A DNA stretch of 64,000 nucleotides from Corynebacterium pseudodiphtheriticum DSM 44287. Lineage in GTDB: Bacteria > Actinomycetota > Actinomycetes > Mycobacteriales > Mycobacteriaceae. Position 1 is the first letter of the stretch. Each line of letters starts with the position of its first letter. The stretch is from NCBI RefSeq assembly GCF_000688415.1, contig NZ_JIAH01000006.1, positions 310,001-374,000 on the forward strand. The letters are read 5' to 3'. The position numbers were made by a program, and so were the translations under genes. Below are positions 8,286 to 18,457 of this stretch, piece by piece. The notes beneath the pieces are model-generated. The model was not told where the DNA came from, did not search any database, and worked only from the letters and a program-made list of their open reading frames with translations.

Positions 8286-9125
8286 ATGAAGATCCGTAAA
8301 GTACTCGCTGCTGCAGCTGCAGCAGTAGTGGGAGTAACCGGCGCAATGGCGCATGCGCCTGTGGCGGAAGCACAGCAGCGTAATGTCGTTCTGTTCGGTG
8401 ATTCTCTGCTGGCTAATCCACCACATAAATTTGTGGATTTCGTGAACCCTGGTTTTACCACGGGCGTTACGCTTGCAGAACACAGCAGCTGCCCGAAGGG
8501 CGTTGACCGTGTCGGGGTAGAGCTGGAACGTCGGCATGGTGCACGGGTCTCGGATTTCTCGTGTTCTGGCGCTGCTACCTATGGCACTTTGAATAATCAC
8601 AGTCCGTTGGCGATGCAGGTTGATCAGGCGTTGCACTCTCAGCAACTCAATCCCCACACCACCAACGTGCACATGCAAATCGGGCTGAACGACAACTTCA
8701 AGGGTTTTGGTATCTACGCCCACCAGAAGCAGGCGTACCGCGATTACGTCGGGCACCAGATTGACCGTATCCGCCATGCCGCACCGAATGCGCGCATCCA
8801 GATTCTGGGATACCCGGAGATGATTGGCGCGCATGATTTTGTGTGTCCGGTTCATTTCAACCAGGTGGATCTCAACTTCCCGTTCGCCCCATTGGGTAAC
8901 TCGCTGCGCGCAGTGGCGGACTGGCAGAGGACGGTAGCGGCAGATAAGAACGTCGAATACTTCGATTTGGCGCGTGCCACGCACGGCCATGGTCAGTGCG
9001 CTCCGAAGGCACAGCGTTGGGTTTCTGGATTCTTGGACAACCAGTCGGACCCGTACAACATGACCTTCCACTACACGCATGAAGGCAACCGCCACATCGC
9101 AGATATTATCGCCGGTACCTGGTAA
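8286..9125 (+). CDS. Secreted SGNH/GDSL-family hydrolase
   Basis: The 279-aa product starts with a Sec signal peptide (Met-Lys-Ile-Arg-Lys, an Ala-rich core, cleavage likely after AEA near residue 29). The mature protein opens with the GDSL block (VVLFGDSLLAN, catalytic Ser about residue 40), has a Gly/Asn-type block (QIGLNDNF) and a C-terminal HYTHEGNRH block that supplies the catalytic His. Cysteines at SSCP, SCSG, VCP and QCAP could form disulphides, as in exported esterases. Known members are lipases or esterases; the substrate here is unknown. An upstream TATAGT (8241-8246) may be the -10 element. Confidence 0.8.
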   Translation: MKIRKVLAAAAAAVVGVTGAMAHAPVAEAQQRNVVLFGDSLLANPPHKFVDFVNPGFTTGVTLAEHSSCPKGVDRVGVELERRHGARVSDFSCSGAATYGTLNNHSPLAMQVDQALHSQQLNPHTTNVHMQIGLNDNFKGFGIYAHQKQAYRDYVGHQIDRIRHAAPNARIQILGYPEMIGAHDFVCPVHFNQVDLNFPFAPLGNSLRAVADWQRTVAADKNVEYFDLARATHGHGQCAPKAQRWVSGFLDNQSDPYNMTFHYTHEGNRHIADIIAGTW

Positions 9126-9136
9126 AGCGAAAGCGG

Positions 9137-10054
9137 GTGTTACTTCCCGGAGCCATTGGCGTAGGCGCAATCGTCCCAGTACAAACTGCGATTAATACGC
9201 GCTTGCGTGCCGACGTGCGAGACCCCGTCGTTACGGCGCTCTACTCTTTTCTTATCGGCACCACCTCCCTGTTGCCAGTCGCGTGGTTGCTGACTGGCCA
9301 GCCATTACCGGATTTTGCTTTGCTTGCCGACTCCCCACTGTGGTTGTTTTTTGGCGGTCCGCTAGGGGTGGCTTTTATCGTCGGCAATATTTTGTTGTTC
9401 CCGCAGATCGGCAGTGTGCATACCGTCATCATGCCAATCGTTGGTCAGATGTTGATGGGCTTGCTCGTCGATCACTTTGGCCTGTTTGGCTATGAGGTGT
9501 TGTCGATTTCCCCGTTGCGCCTGTTCGGAGCGCTCATCGTTCTGGTTGCTACTGCGGTGGTGCTTGATATCGGCCGCGGTCGCCTGTGGGAGGGGAACGC
9601 GCAAGGCGTGGCTGCTTGGGCCTGGCGCGGGTTTGGTATCGCGATCGGCATGGGTTCTGCCACGCAAACTGCCGTTAATGGGCGTTTGGGGGCGGTTATC
9701 GGGTCACCAATTCACGCCGGTTTGTTGTCACTTGCGGTTGGTGTCGCGGTGCTGTTTATTCTCAGCCTTGTGTTGCCTGGCCGCTCTCGGGTTTTCCGCC
9801 CGATCCCGGTAGGGCCGTGGTGGAAATGGCTCGGCGGTGTTCTGGGCGCGTTTTTCGTCGTCGGGGGAGCGTTGTTTGCCCCGATTTTGGGTACCGGGTT
9901 GATGGTGATCGCGGCGTTGTCAGGAACTATCACAGCAGGCCAGCTTTTGGAATCACGCGGTTGGATTGGGGCAACAAAGCGCCCGCTGACCGTTCGTCGG
10001 GTCAGTGGGCTGGTGGGGATTTTCCTTGGTGTTGTACTGGTGCGGATGGTGTAG
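9137..10054 (+). CDS. DMT-family (DUF606/YdcZ-type) membrane transporter
   Basis: The gene starts at GTG 9137, 11 nt after the hydrolase gene, suggesting one operon. The 305-aa protein has about ten predicted transmembrane segments in two similar halves, each opening with a G-x-x-x-x-x-Q-x-A-x-N-x-R-L-like motif (VPVQTAINTRLRADV near residue 13; SATQTAVNGRLGAVIG near residue 175). This internal duplication is typical of the DUF606 family within the drug/metabolite transporter superfamily. The substrate cannot be read from sequence. The function class is firm, the link to the hydrolase is inference. Confidence 0.75.
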   Translation: MLLPGAIGVGAIVPVQTAINTRLRADVRDPVVTALYSFLIGTTSLLPVAWLLTGQPLPDFALLADSPLWLFFGGPLGVAFIVGNILLFPQIGSVHTVIMPIVGQMLMGLLVDHFGLFGYEVLSISPLRLFGALIVLVATAVVLDIGRGRLWEGNAQGVAAWAWRGFGIAIGMGSATQTAVNGRLGAVIGSPIHAGLLSLAVGVAVLFILSLVLPGRSRVFRPIPVGPWWKWLGGVLGAFFVVGGALFAPILGTGLMVIAALSGTITAGQLLESRGWIGATKRPLTVRRVSGLVGIFLGVVLVRMV

Positions 10055-10069
10055 CTGGGGTAGGGAAGT

Positions 10070-11311
10070 TTAGACCTTTTCGATCACCGCTGCCAGGCCT
10101 TGGCCGCCTCCGATACACATGGTTATCAACCCGCGCTGTACGTTGGTGCGGTGCATATAGTGGGCAGCAGTGACCATCATGCGAGCTCCCGTGGCGCCAA
10201 CCGGGTGCCCTAGAGAGATACCAGAACCAGAAGGGTTTAAACGCGGATCGTCGGCGTCGATGCCCCATTCATGTAGACATGCCAGTGCTTGTGCGGCAAA
10301 AGCTTCGTTGAGTTCAATCAGGTCGATATCGTCAAAGCTGAGCTGCAGGCGTTGAAACAGCTTGTCGACGGCGGCCACCGGGCCAATACCCATCGTTTCT
10401 GGGGCTACCCCGGCCACGGCCCAGCCGACGAGTTTGACGGCGGGGGCTAGGTCTAGCTTTTCGGCGTTTTTCTCGGTGGTGACGATCATCGCGGCGGCGC
10501 CATCGTTTTGGCCGGAGGCATTACCCGCGGTCACCGTGGCGTCGTCGTCCAGTTTGGAACGGACCGCACGCAGCTTTTGCATGGAGTCCATGCTGGTTTC
10601 TGGGCGGATGTGTTCATCCTTGTCGACGATGATGTCGTCGCCTTTCCGTTGTGGGATACGTACTGGCACGATTTCTGCGTCGAAGAATCCTTGTTGTTGT
10701 GCATTCGCGGCACGCTGGTGGGAGCTGACAGCAAGCTCGTCTTGCTTGTCTCGTGGAATGGAGTACTCCCGGCGCAGATTTTCTGCGGTTTCAATCATTC
10801 CGCCCGGAATCGGGTGGTTTTTACCGCCAGCTTGCTCGCGGCCCTGTGTGAGTCGATCGTGCAGCTCCATCGCCCCGCCTTTTACTCCCCAGCGGATTGA
10901 TCCGTCTACTGCGTATTCTGTCTGGGACATAGACTCTGCGCCGCCGGCGATGATGAGATCAGCCGCGCCAGCAGCGATATGTGCAGCGGCGGTGGTGACT
11001 GCTTGCAGTCCGGAACCACATCGCCGATCCAATTGCATGCCGGGCACGCGTTCGCCTAATCCAGAATTAAGGGCGACAATGCGGCCTAACGCTGGTGCCG
11101 CGCTGCTGGGGGAGGCTTGCCCAAGAATCAGGTCATCTATTGCTGCGGGGTCCAGCCCAGAATCTTTCATGACTGCCGTTACGACGGTGCTGGCGAGATC
11201 TTCTGCAGGTACGTTTTTCAGAGCGCCGCCGTAACGACCCACTGGTGTGCGTTTAGGGTGGCAGATGACAATGGTGGGAAGGGACTGGTCAGCGTGGTGC
11301 GGGGTAGCCAT
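10070..11311 (-). CDS. Acetyl-CoA C-acetyltransferase (thiolase)
   Basis: Start ATG 11311 (Met-Ala-Thr-Pro-His) is preferred because AAGGAG lies 7 nt upstream; the in-frame ATG at 11329 overlaps that site. The 413-aa protein is a full thiolase: nucleophile Cys in RRCGSGLQAV (about residue 92), the NEAFAAQ block, His in GHPVGATGARM and the second Cys in CIGGGQGLA. Thiolases join or cleave acyl-CoA units; sequence does not separate biosynthetic acetoacetyl-CoA synthesis from degradation. The divergent neighbour is an aldehyde dehydrogenase. Confidence 0.88.
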   Translation of the reverse strand: MATPHHADQSLPTIVICHPKRTPVGRYGGALKNVPAEDLASTVVTAVMKDSGLDPAAIDDLILGQASPSSAAPALGRIVALNSGLGERVPGMQLDRRCGSGLQAVTTAAAHIAAGAADLIIAGGAESMSQTEYAVDGSIRWGVKGGAMELHDRLTQGREQAGGKNHPIPGGMIETAENLRREYSIPRDKQDELAVSSHQRAANAQQQGFFDAEIVPVRIPQRKGDDIIVDKDEHIRPETSMDSMQKLRAVRSKLDDDATVTAGNASGQNDGAAAMIVTTEKNAEKLDLAPAVKLVGWAVAGVAPETMGIGPVAAVDKLFQRLQLSFDDIDLIELNEAFAAQALACLHEWGIDADDPRLNPSGSGISLGHPVGATGARMMVTAAHYMHRTNVQRGLITMCIGGGQGLAAVIEKV

Positions 11312-11541
11312 TGAAGGCTCCTTTCTCATTAGAAGTTTCTCAATAGAAGCTAGTGGGTTTCACAGTCGTGGGACGCTGGTAGGTCTGGCGAGTTGCCTTC
11401 GTTGAGAACGTACTGGATTTTTCGTGCTCTGATGGTGATTCGGCTTTTGTGTATCCTCGGTTGGCACAATCGATCCTTATAGGTTGATTGACGACAGATG
11501 ATTCGTCTATGCGTACCCGAGTAATCGGAGGAAGTAGAAAA

Positions 11542-12915
11542 ATGTCCATTCCATATCGCGTACAAAACCCGGCCACGAACGAGGTTGTCGAATCATTTGA
11601 TACGGCGACAGACCAGGAAATCCAGGATGTTTTGAGCAAGGCTCATGAGGCATTCCAGACTTGGCGCAACACCAGTTTCGCAGAGCGTGCCAAGATTGTT
11701 AACAAGGCCGCGGATTTGCTGCGTGAGCGTAAAACCGAGCTAGCAAAGATCGCTGCAGAAGAAATGGGTAAGCAGGTCCCAGAGCTGGAAGGCGAGGTTG
11801 AGTTCTCCGCTAATATTCTGGCGTTTTACGCGGATCGTGCAGAAGAGTACTCCGCTGATATGCCAATTGAGGTTCCTGGCGGTAAGGCAGTGATGCGTCG
11901 TTTGCCACTCGGTGTTCTGCTGGGCATCATGCCGTGGAACTACCCGTACTACCAGGTTGCCCGCTTTGCTGGCCCGAACTTGATGAACGGCAATGGCATT
12001 ATTTTGAAGCACGCCGAGATCTGCCCGAAGTCGTCGGCGGCTTTCGAGAAGATCTTCCTCGAGGCTGGTCTACCAGAAGGCGTTTTCAATAACGTTTATG
12101 CTAATCACGACCAGATCTCCACGATCATCGCTGATAAGCGCATCCAGGGCGTTTCCTTGACTGGTTCCGAGCGCGCAGGTGCCGCGGTTGCTTCACAGGC
12201 AGGTAAAGCACTGAAGAAGTGCGTGCTTGAGTTGGGCGGTACTGACCCATACATCGTGCTGGATACGAATGATGTCAAGGACGCAGCAAAGGTCGCTTGG
12301 GACAAGCGCATCGACAACACTGGTCAGGCGTGCACCTCAAACAAGCGCATCATCGTCATGGACGATATCTACGACGAGTTCGTTGAGGAGATGGTGCGTA
12401 TTGCAAAATCTTACAAGCCTGGCGATCCACTCAACCCGAACGAGGGCGAGTTCTACCCACTGTCTTCCCGCGATGCCGCGGAGAAGCTTAACGACCAGGT
12501 ACAGCGTGCGGTGCAAGAAGGTGCCACGCTGCACACCGGTGGCGAACTGCACGAGTCCGCTGCGTACTACAGCCCGGCTGTGCTGACGGATGTACCAGTT
12601 GGTTCCGAGTCCTACTACGACGAATTCTTCGGCCCGGTTGCTGAGATCTACTCCGTGAGCTCGGAAGAAGAAGCCATCGAGCTGGCTAACAACTCGAACT
12701 ACGGCTTGGGCGGCGCAGTCTTCTCGGAAGATAAAGAACGTGCCAAGAAGGTTGCCGACAAGATCGAGTCTGGCATGATCCACGTCAACCTACCACAGGC
12801 CATGACGCCAGTGCTGCCATTCGGTGGCGTGAAGAACTCTGGCTTCGGTCGTGAGCTTTCCGTGCTGGCGCTTGATGAGTTCGTGAACAAGCAGTCCTTC
12901 TACGTCAACGACTAA
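11542..12915 (+). CDS. gabD: NAD(P)-dependent succinate-semialdehyde-type aldehyde dehydrogenase
   Basis: Start ATG 11542 (Met-Ser-Ile-Pro-Tyr-Arg) is supported by GGAGGAAG 7-14 nt upstream; the longer in-frame start at 11488 lacks one. The 457-aa protein has the family motifs: PWNYPYYQVAR, the Rossmann region GVSLTGSERAG, the general-base Glu in CVLELGGTDPYIVL, and the catalytic Cys in NTGQACTSNKRI. Its length and motifs fit the short GabD1/GabD2 group that oxidises succinate semialdehyde to succinate; closely related aldehydes are possible substrates. A hairpin at 12981-13014 follows. Confidence 0.8.
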   Translation: MSIPYRVQNPATNEVVESFDTATDQEIQDVLSKAHEAFQTWRNTSFAERAKIVNKAADLLRERKTELAKIAAEEMGKQVPELEGEVEFSANILAFYADRAEEYSADMPIEVPGGKAVMRRLPLGVLLGIMPWNYPYYQVARFAGPNLMNGNGIILKHAEICPKSSAAFEKIFLEAGLPEGVFNNVYANHDQISTIIADKRIQGVSLTGSERAGAAVASQAGKALKKCVLELGGTDPYIVLDTNDVKDAAKVAWDKRIDNTGQACTSNKRIIVMDDIYDEFVEEMVRIAKSYKPGDPLNPNEGEFYPLSSRDAAEKLNDQVQRAVQEGATLHTGGELHESAAYYSPAVLTDVPVGSESYYDEFFGPVAEIYSVSSEEEAIELANNSNYGLGGAVFSEDKERAKKVADKIESGMIHVNLPQAMTPVLPFGGVKNSGFGRELSVLALDEFVNKQSFYVND

Positions 12916-12980
12916 GAAGCGAACGACTAAGAAGTGCTTGGCACAAGCGCACAAGTGACTGACTAACAAGTCATTTGTTT

Positions 12981-13014
12981 CCACCCGCGGTCTGTCTATT
13001 CGGGCCGCGGGTGG
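12981..13014. terminator. Bidirectional terminator hairpin
   Basis: Arms CCACCCGCGG (12981-12990) and CCGCGGGTGG (13005-13014) form a perfect 10-bp stem, with AAGTTTTT on the plus side. It lies between converging genes, and the right arm is inside the last codons of the photolyase gene. Confidence 0.75.
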
Positions 13015-14555
13015 AAGTTTTTCATCTCTTCGTAGGCGGCTAAGGCTTGGCGACGAGATGCTTTCAGCTCTACCACCGGCTGCGGATATATCGGAGTCGC
13101 GTACTCCGGAACCCAGTGCTGGATATAACGGTAATCGGGGTCGAAGCGCTTGGCCTGAGTATCAGGGTTGAAAATCCGGAAATATGGTGCAGCGTCATCG
13201 CCACAACCAGCAGCCCACTGCCAGTTGAATGGATTCGATGCTGGGTCAGCATCGACCAGGGTGTCCCAGAACCACGCTTCACCGTGGCGCCAGTGTATGC
13301 CGAGGTTTTTCGTCAAAAAACTGGCCACCACCATGCGCACCCGATTGTGCATGGTGCCGGTTGCCCACAATTCGCGCATCCCGGCATCTACTACCGCAAT
13401 ACCCGTTTTCCCCGCCCGCCATGCCGAAAACACGCTGTGGAAATCGTCGGCTGTGGCGATCTCTGGAATGTCTTTCTCGGTTTCTGGCCAACGCGGATCC
13501 CGGCGGGTGCTAGCTATACGTCGGGCTTCATTTTCGTCCCAGTGCCAATCGAAATGGTCGAACTGTTCCCGTACGTTGCGTCGGTGCAGATCCGGTAAGT
13601 GGTAGAGCCGGTGCCAGGCGAAATCGCGCCACAATAATTCACTCAGGAATGCAGACGCGTCCTCATTGGTGATACGGCCACTATCGCTGGCTTGTGTGAT
13701 CAATGCCCACAGGCGGTGGATGCTGATTTCGCCAAAGCGTAAGTACGGTGAGAGTCGGGAAGTGGCTTTTTTATCCAAACGGTCACGGTCCGCAGCATAA
13801 TGAGGGGCGCGCTGCTTTGAAGCTGCAGTTAATTGGGATAAGAATTCCTCGGCTAGCTGCCAGGCCGCGTTTTCTCCGGGGCTCCAGTGTTGGGCTAAGG
13901 AAAGCGTCCAGTCGGCTTCGTCCCAATCAGGTAGCGGGTGGGCGGACGGCAAATCTGCCCCGGGGCCTGCGAACCCAATTGGGTCTAGTTCATCATGACT
14001 TGTCGGCGAAGGGGATTGAGCATTGCCATTGTTGAGGTAGCTGGCAACATTGTCCGCGGCAAGTCCGCGGGCGGTTTTCGCAAATGGGGTGTAGACCTTA
14101 TATTGCTTGCCTTGTTGCGTCTGCACTTCCCAGGGCTCGGTTAATAAGTGTCCAGGAAAACTTTTCGCAGCTACGCCTTTTTCTTGCAGTAGGCGCTTAA
14201 GTTGTGCATCCAGTTCCCGCAAAGGCTTGTGATAGCGCCGTGACCAGCCCACCGCGGATACCCCGAACTCCTCGACGGCGGCAGGAATGATCGCGCGCGG
14301 ATCGCCCTGGTAATACAGCAGCGGAACACCGTGAGCATGCAGCTTGTGTTGCAGCTGGTGCACGCTGCGTTGCCACCACCAACGTGTGGCTGCGCCCAGT
14401 GCCCGGGCTCCTGTTACAGTTGCATCTTCATCGATAACAACGGCAATTACTGGGCCTTGCTTCGCAACCCAAGCGAGTGCCGCGTTATCTTGCAACCGGA
14501 GGTCATCCCGAAACCACATCAGTGCTGGCTGTGGAGTGTCTTTTTCACTTGGCAT
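12996..14555 (-). CDS. phr: Deoxyribodipyrimidine photo-lyase (cryptochrome/photolyase family)
   Basis: The 519-aa protein has the two-part photolyase layout. The N-terminal alpha/beta antenna domain opens with WFRDDLRLQDNAAL; the FAD-binding helical domain carries SRLSPYLRFGEIS, LLWRDFAWH, the long signature from WRAGKTGIAVVDAGMRELWA to GTMHNRVRMVVASFLTKNL, and the Trp-rich end WRHGEAWFWDTLVDADPASN. It repairs UV-made cyclobutane pyrimidine dimers using light. The gene lies 33 nt downstream of the IclR-type regulator on the same strand, so some read-through is possible. CPD versus 6-4 specificity is not certain, but CPD class I is most likely. Confidence 0.9.
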   Translation of the reverse strand: MPSEKDTPQPALMWFRDDLRLQDNAALAWVAKQGPVIAVVIDEDATVTGARALGAATRWWWQRSVHQLQHKLHAHGVPLLYYQGDPRAIIPAAVEEFGVSAVGWSRRYHKPLRELDAQLKRLLQEKGVAAKSFPGHLLTEPWEVQTQQGKQYKVYTPFAKTARGLAADNVASYLNNGNAQSPSPTSHDELDPIGFAGPGADLPSAHPLPDWDEADWTLSLAQHWSPGENAAWQLAEEFLSQLTAASKQRAPHYAADRDRLDKKATSRLSPYLRFGEISIHRLWALITQASDSGRITNEDASAFLSELLWRDFAWHRLYHLPDLHRRNVREQFDHFDWHWDENEARRIASTRRDPRWPETEKDIPEIATADDFHSVFSAWRAGKTGIAVVDAGMRELWATGTMHNRVRMVVASFLTKNLGIHWRHGEAWFWDTLVDADPASNPFNWQWAAGCGDDAAPYFRIFNPDTQAKRFDPDYRYIQHWVPEYATPIYPQPVVELKASRRQALAAYEEMKNFHPRPE

Positions 14556-14588
14556 GCGTGCAACACCTAATCTTAAACCATTGCAAAT

Positions 14589-15290
14589 CTATAATTGTGC
14601 GCTGAGTTCCCGTGCGGTTTGTTGGATAATGCCTGCGTAGCACTCGCTAGGGCTGGGGTGCATGCGTTCGATTGGGCCGGAGATGGACAGTACTGCGACC
14701 ACAGTATTGGCGGCATCATGTACTGGTGCGGAGATGCTGGCTAGGCCTGGTTCGCGTTCACCGATGGATTCTGACCAGCCACGTTCGACGGCATCGGTGA
14801 CGTCGGCAAGTGTGTAGGAAGCGGTGTGTAGGATCCGATCGCGTTCGACAGTGTCGGTGATGGCGGCAAGCAGGACCCGGGCGGCTGAACCTGAATTCAA
14901 AGTCAGTGTCGAACCTACCGGCACCACGTTATGCAGGCCAGAAGCTGGTTCGCAGGCTGCGATGCAGATGCGTTCGTCGCCGCGGCGCTGGTAGAGCTGC
15001 ACGGATTCGCCGGTTGATTCCATCAGTTTTTCCATAAATGGGGTAGCTGTGGCCACCAGTTTGTCCTGAGAGCCGGGAAGTTCTGGGCCCGCACCCCAGC
15101 GGCCGTCGGCCCGTCGTGCCAAAATCCGGTGCATCTCCAATGCGCTGGCCAGACGGTGTGCGGTGGCGCGGGGGATGCCGGTGTCTGTGCACAGTTCGGA
15201 GAGGTTCATGGGGGTTGTCGCGGTGGCTTTCATAATCGCAATTGCGCGATCGAGCACCTTGATTCCCGAGATTTCACTATACCGTCCCAT
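14589..15290 (-). CDS. ltbR: IclR-family regulator of leucine biosynthesis (LtbR-like)
   Basis: The 233-aa protein has an N-terminal winged HTH ([20 protein letters not shown], then [14 protein letters not shown]) and a C-terminal IclR effector domain ([18 protein letters not shown], then [12 protein letters not shown]). It is divergent from leuC-leuD, the position of LtbR in Corynebacterium glutamicum, a known repressor of leuB, leuCD and trp genes. A minus-strand -10 (TAGTAT) sits about 7 nt before ATG 15290, so the transcript may be leaderless. The orthology is inferred from family and position. Confidence 0.85.
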   Translation of the reverse strand: MGRYSEISGIKVLDRAIAIMKATATTPMNLSELCTDTGIPRATAHRLASALEMHRILARRADGRWGAGPELPGSQDKLVATATPFMEKLMESTGESVQLYQRRGDERICIAACEPASGLHNVVPVGSTLTLNSGSAARVLLAAITDTVERDRILHTASYTLADVTDAVERGWSESIGEREPGLASISAPVHDAANTVVAVLSISGPIERMHPSPSECYAGIIQQTARELSAQL

Positions 15291-15295
15291 ACCGT

Positions 15296-15304
15296 GATAC
15301 TATC
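15296..15304. promoter_or_regulatory. Overlapping divergent -10 elements of leuC and ltbR
   Basis: GATACTATC reads as TACTAT on the plus strand (toward leuC) and TAGTAT on the minus strand (toward the regulator). Both fit corynebacterial -10 sites (TANANT). The near-palindrome means that polymerase or repressor binding to one promoter should block the other. The operator itself is not identified. Confidence 0.5.
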
Positions 15305-15340
15305 TTCCTAACATGTGGGAGAACAAGTGAGGTGGAAACC

Positions 15341-16753
15341 ATGACAGAAAAACTCACTCTGGCTGAAAAAGTATGGCGCGATCACGTTGTCGTTCAAGGA
15401 GAAGGCGGCAAACCAGACCTGATCTATATCGACTTCCAGCTGCTACACGAGGTTACTAGCCCGCAGGCCTTTGACGGACTGCGGATGAATGGCCGAACCA
15501 TGCGGCACCCGGAGCTGCATTTGGCTACGGAGGATCATAACGTCCCGACCGAAGGCATTACTAAAGGTAACCTGCTGGAGATTAAAGAAGAAACCTCCCG
15601 CACGCAGGTGGGCGCACTGCGCAAAAACTGTGAGGAATTCGGTATCCGTCTGCATTCCATGGGGGATAAGCAGCAGGGCATTGTCCATACTGTCGGTCCG
15701 CAGCTCGGGATCACGCAGCCAGGAATGACTATCGTCTGTGGTGATTCGCACACTTCTACCCACGGGGCATTCGGTTCGATTGCGATGGGTATTGGTACCT
15801 CTGAGGTAGAGCATGTCATGGCCACGCAGACTTTATCGCTGAAGCCTTTCAAAACCATGGCCATTGAGGTCAGCGGCGAACTGCAGCCAGACGTAACGGC
15901 TAAGGACCTAATCCTGGCGATCATTGCGAAGATCGGCACCGGCGGCGGGCAAGGCCACATCATTGAATATCGCGGCGAGGCTATCGAGAAGCTTTCGATG
16001 GAAGCGCGCATGACCATCTGCAATATGTCTATCGAAGCCGGTGCGCGTGCAGGCATGGTCGCGCCGGATGAAAAGACCTTTGACTACGTGCGTGGGCGCG
16101 AATTCGCCCCAGAAAACTTCGACGAAGCTGTCGCATATTGGAAGACCTTGCCGACGGATGAGGGTGCTGAGTTCGACACTGTTGTGGAGATCGACGGCTC
16201 TGCGCTGCGCCCATTTGTCACCTGGGGAACCAATCCTGGTCAAGGCTTGCCACTAGACGCGGTGGTGCCGAACCCGGAAGACTGCACCGACGACAGTGAC
16301 CGCGCTGCTACAGAAAAAGCCCTGGCCTACATGGACCTGCAACCAGGTACCCCACTGCGTGATATCAAGATCGACACCGTTTTCTTGGGCTCCTGCACCA
16401 ACGCGCGCATTGAGGATCTGCGAGCTGCCGCTGAAGTAGTCCGCGGACACAAGTTGGCCGCGGACACCCGCATGATGGTGGTGCCGTCCTCGGCGTGGGT
16501 CAAGCAGCAAGCCGAAGAAGAAGGTTTGGACAAAATCTTTATCGACTTTGGTGCGGAATGGCGCACTGCTGGCTGTTCGATGTGCCTGGGCATGAACCCA
16601 GATCAACTGCGCCCAGGCGAGCGTTCGGCGTCGACGTCAAACCGCAACTTCGAAGGTCGTCAAGGCCCCGGCGGACGCACCCACTTGGTCTCGCCAGCCG
16701 TAGCCGCTGCTACTGCGATCAAAGGCACCCTGGCCAGCCCGGCGGATCTGTAA
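15341..16753 (+). CDS. leuC: 3-isopropylmalate dehydratase large subunit
   Basis: Start ATG 15341 (Met-Thr-Glu-Lys-Leu) follows GAGGTGG; an in-frame GTG nine bases earlier is less likely. The 470-aa protein is a full aconitase-type LeuC: the [13 protein letters not shown] start region, [13 protein letters not shown], and the 4Fe-4S ligands in [14 protein letters not shown] and [13 protein letters not shown]. With LeuD it isomerises 2-isopropylmalate to 3-isopropylmalate in leucine synthesis. It is followed 31 nt later by leuD and is divergent from the IclR-type regulator, which probably represses it. Confidence 0.95.
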   Translation: MTEKLTLAEKVWRDHVVVQGEGGKPDLIYIDFQLLHEVTSPQAFDGLRMNGRTMRHPELHLATEDHNVPTEGITKGNLLEIKEETSRTQVGALRKNCEEFGIRLHSMGDKQQGIVHTVGPQLGITQPGMTIVCGDSHTSTHGAFGSIAMGIGTSEVEHVMATQTLSLKPFKTMAIEVSGELQPDVTAKDLILAIIAKIGTGGGQGHIIEYRGEAIEKLSMEARMTICNMSIEAGARAGMVAPDEKTFDYVRGREFAPENFDEAVAYWKTLPTDEGAEFDTVVEIDGSALRPFVTWGTNPGQGLPLDAVVPNPEDCTDDSDRAATEKALAYMDLQPGTPLRDIKIDTVFLGSCTNARIEDLRAAAEVVRGHKLAADTRMMVVPSSAWVKQQAEEEGLDKIFIDFGAEWRTAGCSMCLGMNPDQLRPGERSASTSNRNFEGRQGPGGRTHLVSPAVAAATAIKGTLASPADL

Positions 16754-16784
16754 AAGCTAGCTAGGACAAAGAGGAGCACAACCC

Positions 16785-17375
16785 ATGGAAAAGTTCACCA
16801 CACACACCGGCGTTGGTGTGCCACTGCCGTATTCCAACGTTGATACCGATCAGATCATTCCTGCGGTCTACCTCAAGCGCGTCTCACGCACGGGGTTTGA
16901 GGACGGTCTGTTTGCCAACTGGCGTAAAAACGATGACTTCGTGCTCAACCGCGAAGAGTTCCGTAATGGATCCGTGCTGTTCGTGGGCCCGGATTTCGGC
17001 ACCGGTTCCTCTCGGGAACACGCAGTCTGGGCGCTGGGTGATTACGGCTTCCGCGCGGTGTTTTCGCCCCGGTTCGCCGATATTTTCCGCGGTAACGCCG
17101 GTAAGGCCGGCCTGTTGGCGGGCATTATGGAACAGTCCGATATCGAGCTGATCTGGAAGCAGCTGGAAGCAGAACCAGGCACTGAGGCGACGGTCGACTT
17201 GGAATCGCGTTCCGTGAAGGTCGGCGGGAATGTCTACCCATTTGAAATCGACGATTACACGGCCTGGCGCCTGCGTGAAGGCCTGGATGATATCGGGTTG
17301 ACATTAAAAAATGACGACGCGATTAGTGATTTCGAATCGCGCCGTCCAAGCTTCAAGCCACAGGTTCGTAGCTAG
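16785..17375 (+). CDS. leuD: 3-isopropylmalate dehydratase small subunit
   Basis: The 196-aa protein is a standard LeuD, the swivel domain of the heterodimer: [15 protein letters not shown] near the N-terminus and the substrate loop [17 protein letters not shown] at about residues 68-84. An AGAGGAG ribosome-binding site precedes ATG 16785. It forms an operon with leuC. Its last bases overlap by 4 nt the stop of the converging Nudix gene. Confidence 0.95.
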   Translation: MEKFTTHTGVGVPLPYSNVDTDQIIPAVYLKRVSRTGFEDGLFANWRKNDDFVLNREEFRNGSVLFVGPDFGTGSSREHAVWALGDYGFRAVFSPRFADIFRGNAGKAGLLAGIMEQSDIELIWKQLEAEPGTEATVDLESRSVKVGGNVYPFEIDDYTAWRLREGLDDIGLTLKNDDAISDFESRRPSFKPQVRS

Positions 17376-18367
17376 CGTACTGGCAGTGGCGAGGCCAGAT
17401 AGTCGGCACCGACGAGCTTGCCTTCGCGCAGCGCGAGCACCCAGGTGCCGGCTTTTTTAAATTCCCGCGGTTCGATGTCAAAGTCGGCCTCAGCCGCTAA
17501 AGTCTCGATGATTTCCGGCATCATCCCGCCTTGTGAGACGATGACCGGAACCCCACCGCCGGTAGCAATTTCTCGGAATCGCGCGGTGGCCGCTGGGAGA
17601 TCATCCAATCCGGCATCCCCCACAATCTGTTCAGTGGTCACTGGCAGGCTTAGTGCGTCGGACAATGGGGCAATGGTGGATTGGCAGCGCGCAGGTTCTG
17701 CGGAATACAGTGCGGTCGGCTTGTACGCACTCAGCATGGGCACCAGAAATTCTGCTTGCCGACGCCCTTTTTTATGCAGCGGGCGCAAGTTGTCGTCACC
17801 GCTCCAGGTTTTGCGGTCATGTGCTTTGGCGTGGCGCACATACAGTACGCGCGTGTCGACGGCGTCGTCATGCCGGATGGCTGCTTGTTCCAAGACCCGC
17901 CGGTCGGTGTCGTAGGTGAGTTTCTCGTGTGCCTCGTTTACGCTGAGCCAGCGCAGTTTGTTGACTTCCTCATTTTTCTGGAATTTTCCGCCGGTGATAT
18001 TCGCGTTCCAGTAAAAAACCACCTTGGTGCGTCCTTGCACGGGGTAGTTGACCGATCCCAGTAGTGAGCCGAGCTGGACTTGGTAACCGGTTTCCTCGGC
18101 GATTTCGCGCACGCAGCAGCTGGCCAGTGATTCGCCAGGGTCAACTTTGCCTTTGGCCAGTGACCAATCGTCGTATCGCGGGCGGTGAATCACCGCGACC
18201 TCTGCAGTACCGTTGTCACCGCGGCGCCACAGCACAGCACCAGCTGCCAGCGTTGGTTTACGATATTCGGCACCTGGATTTTTCCCGATTTGGTGATAAC
18301 GGGCGGAGAGGTTAAATCCGCTTTGGTTATCTTTGTCGGCTTCGCTCATCTGGGATTTTTTCACCAT
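17372..18367 (-). CDS. mutT1: MutT1-like Nudix hydrolase fused to histidine phosphatase
   Basis: I prefer ATG 18367 (Met-Val-Lys-Lys-Ser), giving 331 aa; a further start at 18349 is possible, and longer in-frame starts would run into gpsA. The N-terminal half has the Nudix box ([22 protein letters not shown]); the C-terminal half has the phosphoglycerate-mutase-type motif [15 protein letters not shown] and later histidine-phosphatase elements. This fusion is known for mycobacterial MutT1, which removes oxidised nucleotides such as 8-oxo-dGTP and diadenosine polyphosphates. It converges with leuD and is divergent from gpsA, as in Mycobacterium. Confidence 0.85.
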   Translation of the reverse strand: MVKKSQMSEADKDNQSGFNLSARYHQIGKNPGAEYRKPTLAAGAVLWRRGDNGTAEVAVIHRPRYDDWSLAKGKVDPGESLASCCVREIAEETGYQVQLGSLLGSVNYPVQGRTKVVFYWNANITGGKFQKNEEVNKLRWLSVNEAHEKLTYDTDRRVLEQAAIRHDDAVDTRVLYVRHAKAHDRKTWSGDDNLRPLHKKGRRQAEFLVPMLSAYKPTALYSAEPARCQSTIAPLSDALSLPVTTEQIVGDAGLDDLPAATARFREIATGGGVPVIVSQGGMMPEIIETLAAEADFDIEPREFKKAGTWVLALREGKLVGADYLASPLPVR

Positions 18368-18457
18368 GCTGTCTATTTTCCCCAAAACCACCGCATTTTG
18401 CATAACCAGCGTGCGCCCAAACGGTAGGCTGGTGGGGATGTATTTCAAGGAGGCGCA

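Noticed and set aside
8274..9170. Long open frame on the minus strand opposite the SGNH hydrolase
   Set aside because: It is antisense to a gene with signal peptide and clear catalytic motifs, has no ribosome-binding site and no recognisable domain.
10362..11234. 290-codon plus-strand frame opposite the thiolase gene
   Set aside because: Ser/Ala-rich shadow of a well-conserved thiolase; no start signal or motif.
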